Positions 15,857-24,868 of a stretch of DNA of 64,000 nt are shown one piece after another. The stretch comes from Verrucomicrobiaceae bacterium (GTDB taxonomy: Bacteria > Verrucomicrobiota > Verrucomicrobiia > Verrucomicrobiales > Akkermansiaceae), in assembly GCA_027491155.1 (NCBI GenBank), contig JAIXWR010000009.1:182451-246450 (forward strand). Direction: 5' to 3'. A program made the position numbers and the translations under genes. The notes beneath the pieces are model-generated. The model saw only the letters and a program-made list of their open reading frames with translations. It was not told the origin of the DNA and searched no databases. Positions within the stretch are counted from its first letter, which is position 1. Each line of letters starts with the position of its first letter.

Positions 15857-17245
15857 TCAACCGCCGTAGGACGACTCCACCCGCTGGGCGACGTCGCGGT
15901 AGCCGTAGTCCACTTCGTAGATCTGCTTGAAGGCTTCCAAGGCGCCGGCTTGATCGCCCATCGCCTCGTGGATCAGGCCCTTTTCGTAGAGGACTTCCTT
16001 CTTGGTGTTGTCCATCCCGACCAGGTCGCCGAGGGCGTCGGAGAGCTGCTTCACGGCCATGTCGAGCATGCCCTTGGCCTTGAAGGTCAGACCGAGAAGC
16101 AGCAGCACCTTCGATTGGATGTGCGGGTTGCGCTTCGCCTGCTGGAGGTGCGGGATGGCGTTGCTGTAGTCGCCGGCGTTGAAATAGGCCTGGCCGAGCT
16201 CGTAGCGGGAAACCGGGTCGGTCGGGTTCTGGTCGACGCGGCGCTTGGCTTCCTCGACCGCTTCCGCGATGCGCGCGGCCTTGCGCTCGGCGAGCATCGC
16301 CTGGACTTCCGGGTCGTCGGGATTGGAGGCCGCGCGGGCTTCCAGCTCCTTCATGTGCTGCTCCTGCACCTTGTCGTGCATCTGCCCGGCCTTGGCCTGC
16401 AGGGCGACGTCGCCGTTGCTGAGGGTGAAGCCCCAGCTGTAGAAGGTGTGGGCGTTGGCCCAGTCCTCGAGCTGCTCGAAGATGTTGGCGAGGTCCTTGA
16501 CCACGGAAAGCTGGTTGGCGTCCTCGTTGTATTTCGCGATCAGGCGGTCGCGGCGGTCTTCCAGCTGGTCCTTGGTCAGGCCCGACTTGCTCTGGGCTTC
16601 CAGTTCGGCGGACTGCCCCTGGTGGCGCATGAGGCTCTTCATGTCGGCCTGCTCGCTCCAGCCGCCCTTCTGCATCGAGGCGCGGGCGGTGCAGTCCTTC
16701 TCCCCCTTGATCGCGGTGCCGTCGGCCGGGTGGTGCTTGATGATGTCGCGATAGACTTCCGCGGCCTTCTGGAACTGCTCGTGGCCGAGGTAGAACTCGG
16801 CGAGCTTGTGCAGCAGTTTGGCCTCTTCCGGATGCCCCTTGCGGATGGTTTCCAGGGCGAAGGCGGCGCTATCGAGCAAGCCGAGCGCATTGAAGGCTTC
16901 GAAGAGATGGTCGTTGAGTTCCGGGTTGAAGGGATCCTTTTCCAGCTCCTCCTCGATCATCGGCAGCGCGGCAACGGCGTCCTTCTTGACCTGCGAGGCG
17001 ATCTTGCCGAAGCCGCCGCCGGTTTTCATCCCGAGGAAACCCGATTTCTTCTTCGGTCCGCCGCAGACGACGATCTCGCATTTGCGCAGGACCTGGCGGC
17101 CTTCGAGGAAGGTCGGCGCGTCCTTGAGGACCGTCTGGATCAGCTTCACGGCGTAACCGTGGTTGTTGGTTTGCACCGCGCTGAGCGCCTTGAGCCACAA
17201 GGCTTTCACATTCGGTGCGAGTTCCGATTCGGAGGTTTCAGGCAT
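15857..17245 (-). CDS. Tetratricopeptide-repeat protein
   Basis: A 462-residue soluble protein built from TPR-like helical pairs: HGYAVKLIQTVLKDAP, AKLLHKLAEFYLGHEQFQKAAEVYRDIIKHHP, PVSRYELGQAYFNAGDYSNAIPHLQQAKR, KGMLDMAVKQLSDAL and GLIHEAMGDQAGALEAFKQIYEVD. A charged segment (residues about 205-330) interrupts the array. No signal peptide. TPR proteins act as scaffolds; the partner is unknown. The gene lies directly downstream of the secretion cluster but is separated from gspD by a terminator at 17384-17410, so it has its own transcript or reads through. Confidence 0.87.
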   Translation of the reverse strand: MPETSESELAPNVKALWLKALSAVQTNNHGYAVKLIQTVLKDAPTFLEGRQVLRKCEIVVCGGPKKKSGFLGMKTGGGFGKIASQVKKDAVAALPMIEEELEKDPFNPELNDHLFEAFNALGLLDSAAFALETIRKGHPEEAKLLHKLAEFYLGHEQFQKAAEVYRDIIKHHPADGTAIKGEKDCTARASMQKGGWSEQADMKSLMRHQGQSAELEAQSKSGLTKDQLEDRRDRLIAKYNEDANQLSVVKDLANIFEQLEDWANAHTFYSWGFTLSNGDVALQAKAGQMHDKVQEQHMKELEARAASNPDDPEVQAMLAERKAARIAEAVEEAKRRVDQNPTDPVSRYELGQAYFNAGDYSNAIPHLQQAKRNPHIQSKVLLLLGLTFKAKGMLDMAVKQLSDALGDLVGMDNTKKEVLYEKGLIHEAMGDQAGALEAFKQIYEVDYGYRDVAQRVESSYGG

Positions 17246-17383
17246 GGAGCGGAAATGAGTGGGATTTTGTGGTCGGCGGGCCTTTCCCGTTGCCGGGCCG
17301 AAAAGGTGGTCAGCGCGGTGGCGCTTGGCAAGTCCCGGTGTCGGAATGCCGCAAGAGTTCCGGGGAAGACCTGCCGGTGAAGC

Positions 17384-17410
17384 AAAACGGGCGACCCGAA
17401 GGCCGCCCGT
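17384..17410 (-). terminator. Terminator at the end of the gspG-gspD cluster
   Basis: ACGGGCG (17387-17393) pairs with CGCCCGT (17404-17410) around a ten-base loop, with an A run at 17384-17387 that becomes a short U tract on the minus strand. It lies 22 bases after the gspD stop. Confidence 0.75.
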
Positions 17411-17431
17411 CCGGAACGGATGCCGCGGTTC

Positions 17432-19954
17432 TCAGCGGCGGTTGACGAAGCCGGTCTTCGGCCGGCTGCTGACGCGGCGGGGACCGCCGCTTGCCTCCGC
17501 CGGGGCCGCTTCCTCGACGCGGTCGCCCCCCTTGCCCTCCGGCAGGGATTCGCCCACCGCTCCCTTGGCCGGGAGCACTGCGGGACCGTCGATGAACTGG
17601 CGGTTCTCGTCTTCCAGGTTGTAGCGGTTCTCGATGTCGACCTGGCCGTCGTAGAGCGAGGAGGTGTCGTTGATGATCCTCGGCTGGATGAAGATCAGCA
17701 GTTCCTCGCGCTCCTTGCCGTTGGTCGTCTGGCCGAACGCGCCGCCGATGAAAGGCAGCGAGCTGAGGATCGGGATGCCGGAGCGCACCTTGCGGTCGCG
17801 CGAGGTGATCAGGCCGCCGAGCACGATGGTCTCGTTGTTCGGCACCGTGACCGTGGTGATCAGCGTGCGGGTCGCGATGGTCGGAACATTACCGACCCCT
17901 TCGATCGTCTGCTCCCCGATCACCTCGTCGTTCAGCAGGTAGATCTGCAAGGTCACCTCGTCCTCGGAGTTGACCAGCGGGATGACCTCGAGCGTCAGCG
18001 TGACGTCGCGGTATTCGATGTTGGTGCTCTGGCCGGTGGTGCCGCTGTTGAAGCTGTTGGTGGGGACGGCGATCCGCTGGCCGCTGGCGATCGTGCCCTT
18101 CTGGTTGTTGGACATGAACACCGTCGGGCGGGAGATCACGTTGAAGCGGTCGGTCGACTGGAGGGCCCGGAGATAGACATTCAGGTAGGGCCCGATCTTT
18201 CCGTAGATGCCGAGGCCGGCGCTGGCGGCGAAGTCGCCGGGATCGAAGGCCGCGCCGTCGAGGGGCAGGTTGACCCCGGAGCCGCCGCTGCCGCCGCGGC
18301 CGCCGATCGCGTTGTCGCCGCGGTTCTCGACCTGGCGGAGGTAATCGATGCCGTAGCTCAGGTCGTCGCCGAGCGCGAGCTGGCCGAAGACGCAGGAAAT
18401 CATGACCTGCTCCGCCTTGACGTCGATCTCGTCGAGCAGGCGGGTGATGATCTCGAGACCCGCGGGCGGGCCTTGGATGACGATCGAGTTGGTGATGTTG
18501 TCGGCCACCAGCAGGGTGCGTCCGACGAGCAGGGATTCCGGGGCGCTGCTGACGTTCGGTTCGCCGAGCGAGCCGCCGCCGATGCCACCGCCGCCCGAGC
18601 CGCCGCCACCGATTCCACTGCCTCCGCCGCCGAAGGCGCTGCCGGACGAGTTGGTGCTGGAGGACGACATGCCGCGCGATGATCCGGAAGTACGCGAACC
18701 GCCGCCCGTGCCGCCGCCGAAGTTCGCGCCGGTCGAGCGGCCGCCGCCGCCGGCCGATGCGCCGCCGCCGGCCGAGCCGCCTTCGGCATTGCCGCTGAAG
18801 GCGCGCTGCAGGGCCTGTTCGGCCACCGGAAGGAAATCGGCCACGGCCAGGAACTTCAGTTTCCGGCGCAGGTAGTTGCGGGTGTCGCTCGGCGCGTCGA
18901 AGCCGGCGATCAGGCTTTCCACGAAGACGATGTCGACCGGCCGGCCCATCGCGAAGATCTCGTTGGTCCGGGTGTTCGGCACGATCTGGATCGGCACGTC
19001 TTCCCCGGCGGAACCGCCGTCCGCACCGCCACCCGCCGCCGCGGCGGCTGCCGCCGCGGGACTGCCCTGCGGCAGGTTGAGGGTGGGTACAGGGGCGGAG
19101 TTCTGGACGCGCTGGATGCCGGCGGAGCTCGACTGCTGCTGCTGGCTGTTGAGAATCTCGTTGAGCGTTTCGGAAAGCTCCTGGACGTCGGCGTATTGGA
19201 CCTTGATGAAGCGGGTGGCGACGTCGCCGCGGGGCACGTCGATCGCTTCCTGGAGCTGGATCAGGCGGCGGATCAGCGAGGTGTTTTCAGTGATGATGAC
19301 GCAGGCGGCGTTCGGCACCGCGGTGATCGACCCGAAGTTGCCGAACTGCTTCACGATGGAAGTGAAGGCGCGGACCACCTCGTCCGGCTTGATGTGCTTC
19401 AGCGGCATCACGTAGGTGACCACCATCTCGGCTTCCGGCAGGTCGGCGGCGTCGTTGATCAGCGGGATCGGCTCATCGTTCGGACCTGCCACGCTCTGGG
19501 CGTAGAGCAGCTTGTCGTGGTTGTTGCCCGAGGGAACGAACACGAAGCCTTCCAGAAGGGCGGCCTGCATCAGCAGGTCGGCGGCTTCCCCGTAGGTGAT
19601 CGGCCCCTTTTGCACGAAACGGAACTCGGCGGCGATGGCGGCGTTGCTGACCGTCACGCGGCGGCCGGTGAGCTCGGTGTAAAGCTCGGCCAGGCGCTCG
19701 CCGGTGATCTTGGGCTCGAGGAAACCGTCCTGCTTCACCTTCTGGGCGAGCGGCAGGCCGGCATTCGGCAACACGCCGGGCTGGACCGCGCCCGGCTGGA
19801 TGACTCCGGGCAGGACCGGGGCGGCCGGCTGAACCGGCAAGCCTGGAGCCCCGGCGGGGGGCTGGGCGGCCGGCGGCTGGGCGGCGGGTTCCTGGGCGAA
19901 CGCGGCACCGGAGAGGATCAAGCCGGCGAGTAGGAGACGCGGGATGGGCAACAT
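17432..19954 (-). CDS. gspD: Type II secretion secretin GspD
   Basis: GspD forms the outer-membrane channel of the secretion system. The 840-residue protein has a signal peptide (LLLAGLILSGAAFA), a Pro/Ala-rich linker, N0/N1-like periplasmic modules (LAELYTELTGRRVTV; VVTYVMPLKHIKPDEVVRAFTSIV; TRFIKVQYADVQELSETLNEIL), then the secretin core with the signature VPNNETIVLGGLITSRDRK...GIPILSSLPFIGGAFG. An 85-residue Gly/Ser-rich insert (about residues 385-470) separates the N3-like module from the core and is longer than in classical GspD. The Ala run AAAAAAAA near residue 310 marks another linker. It is the last gene of the first Gsp cluster. Confidence 0.92.
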   Translation of the reverse strand: MLPIPRLLLAGLILSGAAFAQEPAAQPPAAQPPAGAPGLPVQPAAPVLPGVIQPGAVQPGVLPNAGLPLAQKVKQDGFLEPKITGERLAELYTELTGRRVTVSNAAIAAEFRFVQKGPITYGEAADLLMQAALLEGFVFVPSGNNHDKLLYAQSVAGPNDEPIPLINDAADLPEAEMVVTYVMPLKHIKPDEVVRAFTSIVKQFGNFGSITAVPNAACVIITENTSLIRRLIQLQEAIDVPRGDVATRFIKVQYADVQELSETLNEILNSQQQQSSSAGIQRVQNSAPVPTLNLPQGSPAAAAAAAAGGGADGGSAGEDVPIQIVPNTRTNEIFAMGRPVDIVFVESLIAGFDAPSDTRNYLRRKLKFLAVADFLPVAEQALQRAFSGNAEGGSAGGGASAGGGGRSTGANFGGGTGGGSRTSGSSRGMSSSSTNSSGSAFGGGGSGIGGGGSGGGGIGGGSLGEPNVSSAPESLLVGRTLLVADNITNSIVIQGPPAGLEIITRLLDEIDVKAEQVMISCVFGQLALGDDLSYGIDYLRQVENRGDNAIGGRGGSGGSGVNLPLDGAAFDPGDFAASAGLGIYGKIGPYLNVYLRALQSTDRFNVISRPTVFMSNNQKGTIASGQRIAVPTNSFNSGTTGQSTNIEYRDVTLTLEVIPLVNSEDEVTLQIYLLNDEVIGEQTIEGVGNVPTIATRTLITTVTVPNNETIVLGGLITSRDRKVRSGIPILSSLPFIGGAFGQTTNGKEREELLIFIQPRIINDTSSLYDGQVDIENRYNLEDENRQFIDGPAVLPAKGAVGESLPEGKGGDRVEEAAPAEASGGPRRVSSRPKTGFVNRR

Positions 19955-19972
19955 GGGAAATGACGGACGAAA

Positions 19973-20596
19973 TTAGCGACCGGGGGTCGAAGGAGGAGGA
20001 AGGACGACGCGCTGGCGGGGCGGGCGGTTGCCGGGGGAACCCGGATTGATCACCCCGGGCTGGACGTTTTGCGGGATCGGCTGTGGCGGTTGTCCGGGCA
20101 GGACCGGCTGGCCGGGCGGGCGGCCCTGGGCCGGCGGGGCGGCCGAGGCGGCGGGGGCCAGCAGCTTTTCATCGAAGGCGACCTTGTCGGAGCGGCCGCC
20201 GGAGTTGAGATAGACCACGGTGTCCTTCCAGGAGTCCTTGCCATACTCGACGCGCTCGACCTTGTAGCTGCCGGCGGCGCCGGGGTTGATCCATTCCATC
20301 TCGTCCTTGGCCTTCTTCAAGGTGCCGCTGGGGCGGATGATCTGCATCTCGCCGGCGTTCTTCTTGTGGAAGATGGTGACCATGTAGCCGCCTTCCACCT
20401 CGGACACGCCGCCGAGCGCCCAGTCTTCAAGCGGCGGGGCCTCGTCCTGCTTGACGGGCGGCGGGGGCTTCGAGGTGAAGGGCGAATTGCTCGAAAGGTG
20501 GAGGTAAGCCGTGTCCGGCTTCTTCTCGGGTTTCCCCGCGAAGGCGGCGGGCACGAGCAGGAGCGCCAGGGTTGCGGAAACAATGAGCGTTTTCAT
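19973..20596 (-). CDS. Exported protein of the Gsp cluster, family not recognised
   Basis: A 207-residue protein with a clear signal peptide (TLIVSATLALLLVPAAFA), a central beta-rich domain (WALGGVSEVEGGYMVTIFHKK ... SYKVERVEYGKDSWKDTVVYLNSGG) and a Pro-rich tail (QPVLPGQPPQPIPQN). It sits between gspD (18 bases away) and the gspM-like gene, whose stop overlaps its start (ATGA). Position matches where GspC or GspN-type adaptors can occur, and GspC is otherwise missing, but there is no transmembrane anchor or recognisable HR domain. A periplasmic adaptor or pilotin-like role is inference from context only. Confidence 0.72.
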   Translation of the reverse strand: MKTLIVSATLALLLVPAAFAGKPEKKPDTAYLHLSSNSPFTSKPPPPVKQDEAPPLEDWALGGVSEVEGGYMVTIFHKKNAGEMQIIRPSGTLKKAKDEMEWINPGAAGSYKVERVEYGKDSWKDTVVYLNSGGRSDKVAFDEKLLAPAASAAPPAQGRPPGQPVLPGQPPQPIPQNVQPGVINPGSPGNRPPRQRVVLPPPSTPGR

Positions 20597-21291
20597 GGAT
20601 TCGCAGGTGCAGGGTTGTCGGACGGGGTTCCGGGATTCTCGACGGGAGCCGGGGCGGGCGTTGGAACGGGGCTCGGAGCGGGCGTTGGAGCGGGTGTCGG
20701 CGCCGGGGCCGGAGCGGGTGTCGGCGCCGGGGTGGAGGATTCCACCGGGGTCTCCTCCTCACCGTCGCCGGACTGCGGGACATACCACTGCTCCACGATG
20801 ACGGTGCAGTCGATCAGGGTGTCGTCCTTGGCATCCGGGGAAAGGCGCAGGAAGGTGATGCCCCGGAACTGGTCGGGCATCTGGAGCCGGCCCAGCCAGC
20901 GGTAAAGCGCGTTTTCCATTCCGGTCACGTTGAACTCGGCCCGGGCGCGGTGGAAACGGGTGCCGCTTTCCTCGTTGGCCAGGATGGCGCGGCGCTTGAC
21001 GGTCAACTGGTGGGTGGTCGCCTGGTTCGAAGCATACTGCTCCAGCTCCGAGGCCACGAGCTGGCCGGCGCGGGGCTCGGGCGCGTGCTCGTCCATCCAG
21101 TCCATCTCCTCGATCACCGTGTCGAACTTCCGGGCGAAGGCCTCGGCGTTCTGGACCTCGCCCTCGGCGGCGATCAATTGCGACGCCAGGGTGGTCTTCT
21201 GCTGGCGGTAGACGCGGATCCCGAAAGCATTCAGCAGCACGAAGGCGGCCAAGCCGAAGAGGAGGACCAGTTTCTTTTCGCGATCGCTCAT
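20593..21291 (-). CDS. GspM-like inner-membrane assembly protein
   Basis: A 232-residue bitopic protein: short cytoplasmic N terminus, one membrane helix (LVLLFGLAAFVLLNAFGIRVY), a coiled-coil stretch (LIAAEGEVQNAEAFARKFDTVIEEMDWM) and a small ferredoxin-like domain (FNVTGMENALYRWLGRLQ ... LIDCTVIVEQWYVP). This layout is that of GspM/PilO, which pairs with GspL/PilN. The last 50 residues are a Thr/Pro/Ala repeat (APTPAPAPAPTPAPTP) not found in classical GspM. Sequence similarity to known GspM is weak; the call rests on layout and on its place after the gspL-like gene. Confidence 0.7.
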   Translation of the reverse strand: MSDREKKLVLLFGLAAFVLLNAFGIRVYRQQKTTLASQLIAAEGEVQNAEAFARKFDTVIEEMDWMDEHAPEPRAGQLVASELEQYASNQATTHQLTVKRRAILANEESGTRFHRARAEFNVTGMENALYRWLGRLQMPDQFRGITFLRLSPDAKDDTLIDCTVIVEQWYVPQSGDGEEETPVESSTPAPTPAPAPAPTPAPTPAPSPVPTPAPAPVENPGTPSDNPAPANP

Positions 21292-21343
21292 GAATCGTGG
21301 AGTCGGGAAGGGAAAGCCGCGGGAAGCGGGAATTGTCGGTGGT

Positions 21344-22588
21344 TCACGGCGATTCGGCGTCTTCGGTGGCGCCGGTGATGACGAAGCTCCAGCCCTTGTT
21401 GCTGTTGGTGGGCGAAGCGTTGTCCCATTGGTATTGGGAGAGACCGAAGGAATCGCGGCCCAGATTCACGCTCAACTGGCTGATCGGGGCCGCCTGCGGG
21501 GCCTCGCCGACGAGCTTGATCTGGCCGGCATTGATCTCGGCGGTCTTGAGGCGCAGCCCGGTATTCGGCGGGATCGCCTTGGCGACCCGGGACATCAGTT
21601 CGACCGGCGCCTTTTCGATGTCCACCATCAGGTCGAGCTCCGCCCACTTCGCCTTGTGCTCCTCGTAGGCGACCCGGTCGGCGGCGGGCAGGATGCCGTC
21701 GGCCTCGGCCTTGAGCTTCGCGATGCCGTTCTTGTCCTTCCAAAGCCCGTAGCCGAACCAGCCGGCCATGCCGAGGTAGGCGATGGCCATCACGGCGGCG
21801 ATGGCGATTTTCTGCTGGCGCTCGCGCTGGGCGCGGCGGGCGGCGCGGACGTCGGCGGGAAGGAGCTTGCTGCGCGGCTCCGGCAGCACCGGATCCGGCC
21901 GCGGGGAAAGCCGGGCGGGCACGCCGAGGCCGCTTGCCAGGCTGCCCGCATCGCCATCGGCCGACCACACGTGGACGACCTCCGGCCGGAGCGCGAGGCC
22001 CTGGATGGCCAATTGGCTCAGGGCGAGCTGGATTTCCCGCAGGCAGGAAGCGTCGGGCGAGGGCCCGCTGCTCGACGTGGCCTGGGAATAGAGAAGCTTG
22101 CCGTTGCGGTAGAAGGCGAAGACCCAGCGCTCGAATTCCTTCCAGGCGGCCACCGCCTCGCCCTGCACCTGGTAGGCGCGCGGCGAAATGTCGAATTCCT
22201 TGGGGCTGCGGGGCGGCAGGTCGCCGTCGCCCGGCGATTTGAGGACGACGCAAAGCAGGGTGGCGCTTTCCTCTTCCTTGCCGACCACGAAGGTGTCGGT
22301 GAGCTGGCCGGCCATCGGGTCGGCCCGCACGCCGAGCCGCTCGGCATGCATCGCGGCCAGGTCCTCGAACAGCGAATCGTCGGTGCTGGCGGCCTTGAAG
22401 GGCAGCGCGTGCATCCCGCGGACCGGGAACAGCATGGTGAGGTTCCCGCCCGGCAGGCCGCCCAGGTCTGAGGCGCGGGCCGGCCCGTCCGCCGACTGCT
22501 GGACGAATCCCCCGGTCGCGGCTTGTTTCCAGATTTCCCAGCCCCGGGGACCCGGGACCAGCAGCGCGGTTTCTTGTTGTTTGCTCAA
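21344..22588 (-). CDS. GspL-like cytoplasmic/inner-membrane platform protein
   Basis: A 414-residue protein with an actin-like cytoplasmic part, beginning TALLVPGPRGWEIWKQ and including LTMLFPVRGMHALPFKA and WVFAFYRNGKLLYSQATSS. A membrane helix follows near residues 262-285 (IAIAAVMAIAYLGMAGWFGYGLW), then a periplasmic coiled-coil and ferredoxin-like domain. That is the GspL (PilM-PilN fusion) layout. GspL recruits the GspE ATPase to the membrane. Its start overlaps the gspK stop (ATGA). The ATPase genes lie about 32 kb away in the second cluster. Confidence 0.75.
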   Translation of the reverse strand: MSKQQETALLVPGPRGWEIWKQAATGGFVQQSADGPARASDLGGLPGGNLTMLFPVRGMHALPFKAASTDDSLFEDLAAMHAERLGVRADPMAGQLTDTFVVGKEEESATLLCVVLKSPGDGDLPPRSPKEFDISPRAYQVQGEAVAAWKEFERWVFAFYRNGKLLYSQATSSSGPSPDASCLREIQLALSQLAIQGLALRPEVVHVWSADGDAGSLASGLGVPARLSPRPDPVLPEPRSKLLPADVRAARRAQRERQQKIAIAAVMAIAYLGMAGWFGYGLWKDKNGIAKLKAEADGILPAADRVAYEEHKAKWAELDLMVDIEKAPVELMSRVAKAIPPNTGLRLKTAEINAGQIKLVGEAPQAAPISQLSVNLGRDSFGLSQYQWDNASPTNSNKGWSFVITGATEDAESP

Positions 22589-23520
22589 GGCATCACCTCC
22601 TCGGTTCGGTCCAAAACCGCCGGTCGTCCCGTGCGGTTGCGCACGATGACCGTGATTTTCCGCTTCGCACCGGCAACGCTGCCGATGCTTTCCAAGCGGG
22701 TCGTGGTATCGTTCACGGTCATTCTTGCGGAAACTTCGGGGCGCAGCGTGCCGTCCACGCCGAGGAGTGCAAGCGCTTGCTCGACGGATTGGAAAGGCGC
22801 GTCGTCCTCGGTATCGCGGATGCCGTCAGGCCCGCGGACGGTCTCGGGGATCACCGCCGCCTCTTCCACCGGGATCTCGGCGGCGGCGGCGATGAGGTCG
22901 GCAGGGGCCTCGTTCAGGTCGAGCGCGCCGGAACTCCAGATCGTGAACCACTCGCGCCAGTCGGGCCGCAGCGCTTCGATGTAATCCATGCCGCGCACCA
23001 GCCGGACCTCGTCGAGGTGGTAGAAAGGCCGGTTGAAGGGCTGGTTGAGCCGCCCCTGCTCGAGATACCACTCGGACTCCGCGCCGTTCAGGCCGACCTC
23101 GTCGTTGGCGTCGACCCAGTCGATCAGCGCGTCCACCACCGCCTGCGCCTCGTCGAGGTCCAGACCCCAGTCGATGAACATCGACTTGAGGAGCTGCTCG
23201 TCCTGGCGGAGCACGATCGCGTTGATATTGAATTTCTCTCCCTCGGAAATGATCCGCGCCTCGAAGCCCTCGCCGCTTTCCTCGGAAAACTGGCGCAGCA
23301 GCGGATCGGTGCGCTTCACCGCGGGATTCGACGCCACCGCGATGCCCATTTCCGCCAGTTGGCGGGCCCGGAAGCCGTGGACCTGGGCGGTCGCGAGATC
23401 GACATCGAAGGACACCACGCGGATCGCGGTCACTGCGGCCAGCGCCAGGATGGCGATGAGGAAGAGCACCGCCACGAGCGCGGAGCCGTTCCGGCGTTTT
23501 CTTGCGCCTGAGGGATTCAT
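22585..23520 (-). CDS. gspK: Type II secretion minor pseudopilin GspK
   Basis: GspK caps the pseudopilus tip. The N-terminal prepilin helix is SALVAVLFLIAILALAAVTAIRVV, preceded by KRRNG, where Gly precedes the cleavage site; as in other GspK proteins there is no Glu at +5. The long globular part contains the helix-hairpin-helix-like block FNINAIVLRQDEQ...DEAQAVVDALIDWVDAND and DLNEAPADLIAAAAEIP. Length is 311 residues, normal for GspK. The ATG at 23520 was chosen because it overlaps the gspJ stop (ATGA); the frame stays open further upstream only as an overlap with gspJ. Confidence 0.88.
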   Translation of the reverse strand: MNPSGARKRRNGSALVAVLFLIAILALAAVTAIRVVSFDVDLATAQVHGFRARQLAEMGIAVASNPAVKRTDPLLRQFSEESGEGFEARIISEGEKFNINAIVLRQDEQLLKSMFIDWGLDLDEAQAVVDALIDWVDANDEVGLNGAESEWYLEQGRLNQPFNRPFYHLDEVRLVRGMDYIEALRPDWREWFTIWSSGALDLNEAPADLIAAAAEIPVEEAAVIPETVRGPDGIRDTEDDAPFQSVEQALALLGVDGTLRPEVSARMTVNDTTTRLESIGSVAGAKRKITVIVRNRTGRPAVLDRTEEVMP

Positions 23521-24434
23521 CGGCCACCTCCCGGTCCACCTCTGCCGCCGCCTTGTCCGCGGCCGCCTCCGCCATCGCCGCGCCCGCCTCCGGGACCGCG
23601 GCCACCGCCCGGACCATCGCCCCGGCCCGGACCACCGGGCCCGATGCCACCGCCGGGGCCGCCCTGCCCGGGGCCGCCCTGACCGGGCAAATTCACATCG
23701 ATCCCTCCGCCGGGAATCTCGCCGCCCGGGACCTGGCCCCCTTGGCCCTGCCCCTGGCCCTGCTGCTGGAGCTGGCGCATCATCGTTTCCGGGTCCTGCT
23801 TCGGGGTGATCCAGAACACCTGGCGGATCCACTGGCCGCGGGCGCCGAAGGCCAGCCTCAGCTCGAGCTGGAGCGGCAGGCGGCCGACCAGATCCCAGTT
23901 CTCCGACCACTCCATCGTCCGGCCGTCGAGCACCCGCCACTCGAAGCCGCGGATGTCTTCCAGCAGCACGACTTCGGCGAAGGGCTCCGCGTCCTCGTCC
24001 ACGTTCAGGTTGTCGCTGTCCTCCAGGATCTCGTTCTCGTAGTAGCGGAGCACGATGTCCAGGTAGCTGTCGCGGCGCTGCACGGTGGCGATCTGCACCG
24101 CCTTGGCGACCTTCTCGGTGCCGCCCCAGGTGAAGGCCAGCGGCACGTTCTGAAGGGTCAGCTCGGAAAGGTAGGCGTTCCCGCCGTCCTCCCAGGTCAG
24201 CTCCATCCGGGTGTTGCCCGGGAGCGTGCCGAAGCGGGCGGCAAGCAGGGTGAAGAAGGCGTTCTTCGCGCTCTCCTCGTTCTGCTTCTTGATGACCGTG
24301 CTGCTGAGCTGGATGCTGTGGTTGGACGTGCTGAAAATCATTCCGCCGAGCAACGCCAGCAGGGTCATGGCCAGCACCAGCTCCAGCAAGGTGAAGCCGT
24401 TGCGGCGGACCGGACGATGGGACGGCTTCCTCAT
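23517..24434 (-). CDS. gspJ: Type II secretion minor pseudopilin GspJ with glycine-rich tail
   Basis: A prepilin with cleavage motif RNG|FTLLELVLAMTLLALLGG near residue 12, then a pseudopilin beta-domain (residues about 35-225) with GFEWRVLDGRTMEW and QLELRLAFGARGQWIRQVFWI. After a Gln-rich stretch (LQQQGQGQGQGGQ) the last 60 or more residues are Gly/Pro/Arg/Asp repeats of GGP, GGR and GQG type. This collagen-like tail is absent from classical GspJ (about 200 residues). Both ends overlap neighbours by four bases (gspI upstream, gspK downstream). Confidence 0.85.
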   Translation of the reverse strand: MRKPSHRPVRRNGFTLLELVLAMTLLALLGGMIFSTSNHSIQLSSTVIKKQNEESAKNAFFTLLAARFGTLPGNTRMELTWEDGGNAYLSELTLQNVPLAFTWGGTEKVAKAVQIATVQRRDSYLDIVLRYYENEILEDSDNLNVDEDAEPFAEVVLLEDIRGFEWRVLDGRTMEWSENWDLVGRLPLQLELRLAFGARGQWIRQVFWITPKQDPETMMRQLQQQGQGQGQGGQVPGGEIPGGGIDVNLPGQGGPGQGGPGGGIGPGGPGRGDGPGGGRGPGGGRGDGGGGRGQGGGRGGPGGGR

Positions 24435-24862
24435 GGCTGGTAAAGGCGCGAGTAGCGCCAGGTTTCGGCCATCTGCTCGCGCTGCTCGGCGTTCTCAAAC
24501 CAGGTGGCCAGCACCTCGATCCGGTACATCTCCTGCAGCAGCTGGCCGTCCTCGTTTTCGATCTCCGGCAGCAGCTCGATGGTCGTCGCGATTTCAAGCC
24601 CCTCCTCGGCCATCTCCTCGACGGCCACCGAGGTGGTGCCTTCCTCCAGCACCGGATAGGACATCGCCTCCGCCAGCGCGCTTTCGAGCAGGCGGGTCAT
24701 CTTCAGCTTGCGCTGGGCGGTCGCCGCGAGGTCGGCGGTGCGGTCCAGCGCGATCGCAAATCCGGTCGCCGCCACCCCGAACACCAGGAAAGCCAGCAGC
24801 ACCTCCATCAGAAGGAAACCCTTCCGCAAGCGCCGTGCCGGACGATGGGATGAAAGCTGCAT
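24431..24862 (-). CDS. gspI: Type II secretion minor pseudopilin GspI
   Basis: A 143-residue prepilin with the motif RKG|FLLMEVLLAFLVFGVAATG near residue 15, including the Glu at +5, and a short beta-domain (GLEIATTIELLPE ... MYRIEVLATWFEN). Small size and place between gspH and gspJ fit GspI, which nucleates the tip complex with J and K. Its stop overlaps the gspJ start. A GspV-type naming for pilus-like systems would be equally possible. Confidence 0.8.
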   Translation of the reverse strand: MQLSSHRPARRLRKGFLLMEVLLAFLVFGVAATGFAIALDRTADLAATAQRKLKMTRLLESALAEAMSYPVLEEGTTSVAVEEMAEEGLEIATTIELLPEIENEDGQLLQEMYRIEVLATWFENAEQREQMAETWRYSRLYQP

Positions 24863-24868
24863 CGTGGA

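Noticed and set aside
17420..18682. 420-residue plus-strand frame opposite gspD
   Set aside because: Antisense to a well-supported secretin; composition (Asp/Val/Arg-rich) is typical of mirrored G+C-rich codons.
20640..20750. Tandem repeat in the M-like gene as a CRISPR or minisatellite array
   Set aside because: It is a coding Thr/Pro/Ala repeat in frame with the protein, without spacers.
23521..24597. Upstream extension of the gspK frame through gspJ and gspI
   Set aside because: It overlaps two confirmed pseudopilin genes; homology begins at the ATG at 23520.
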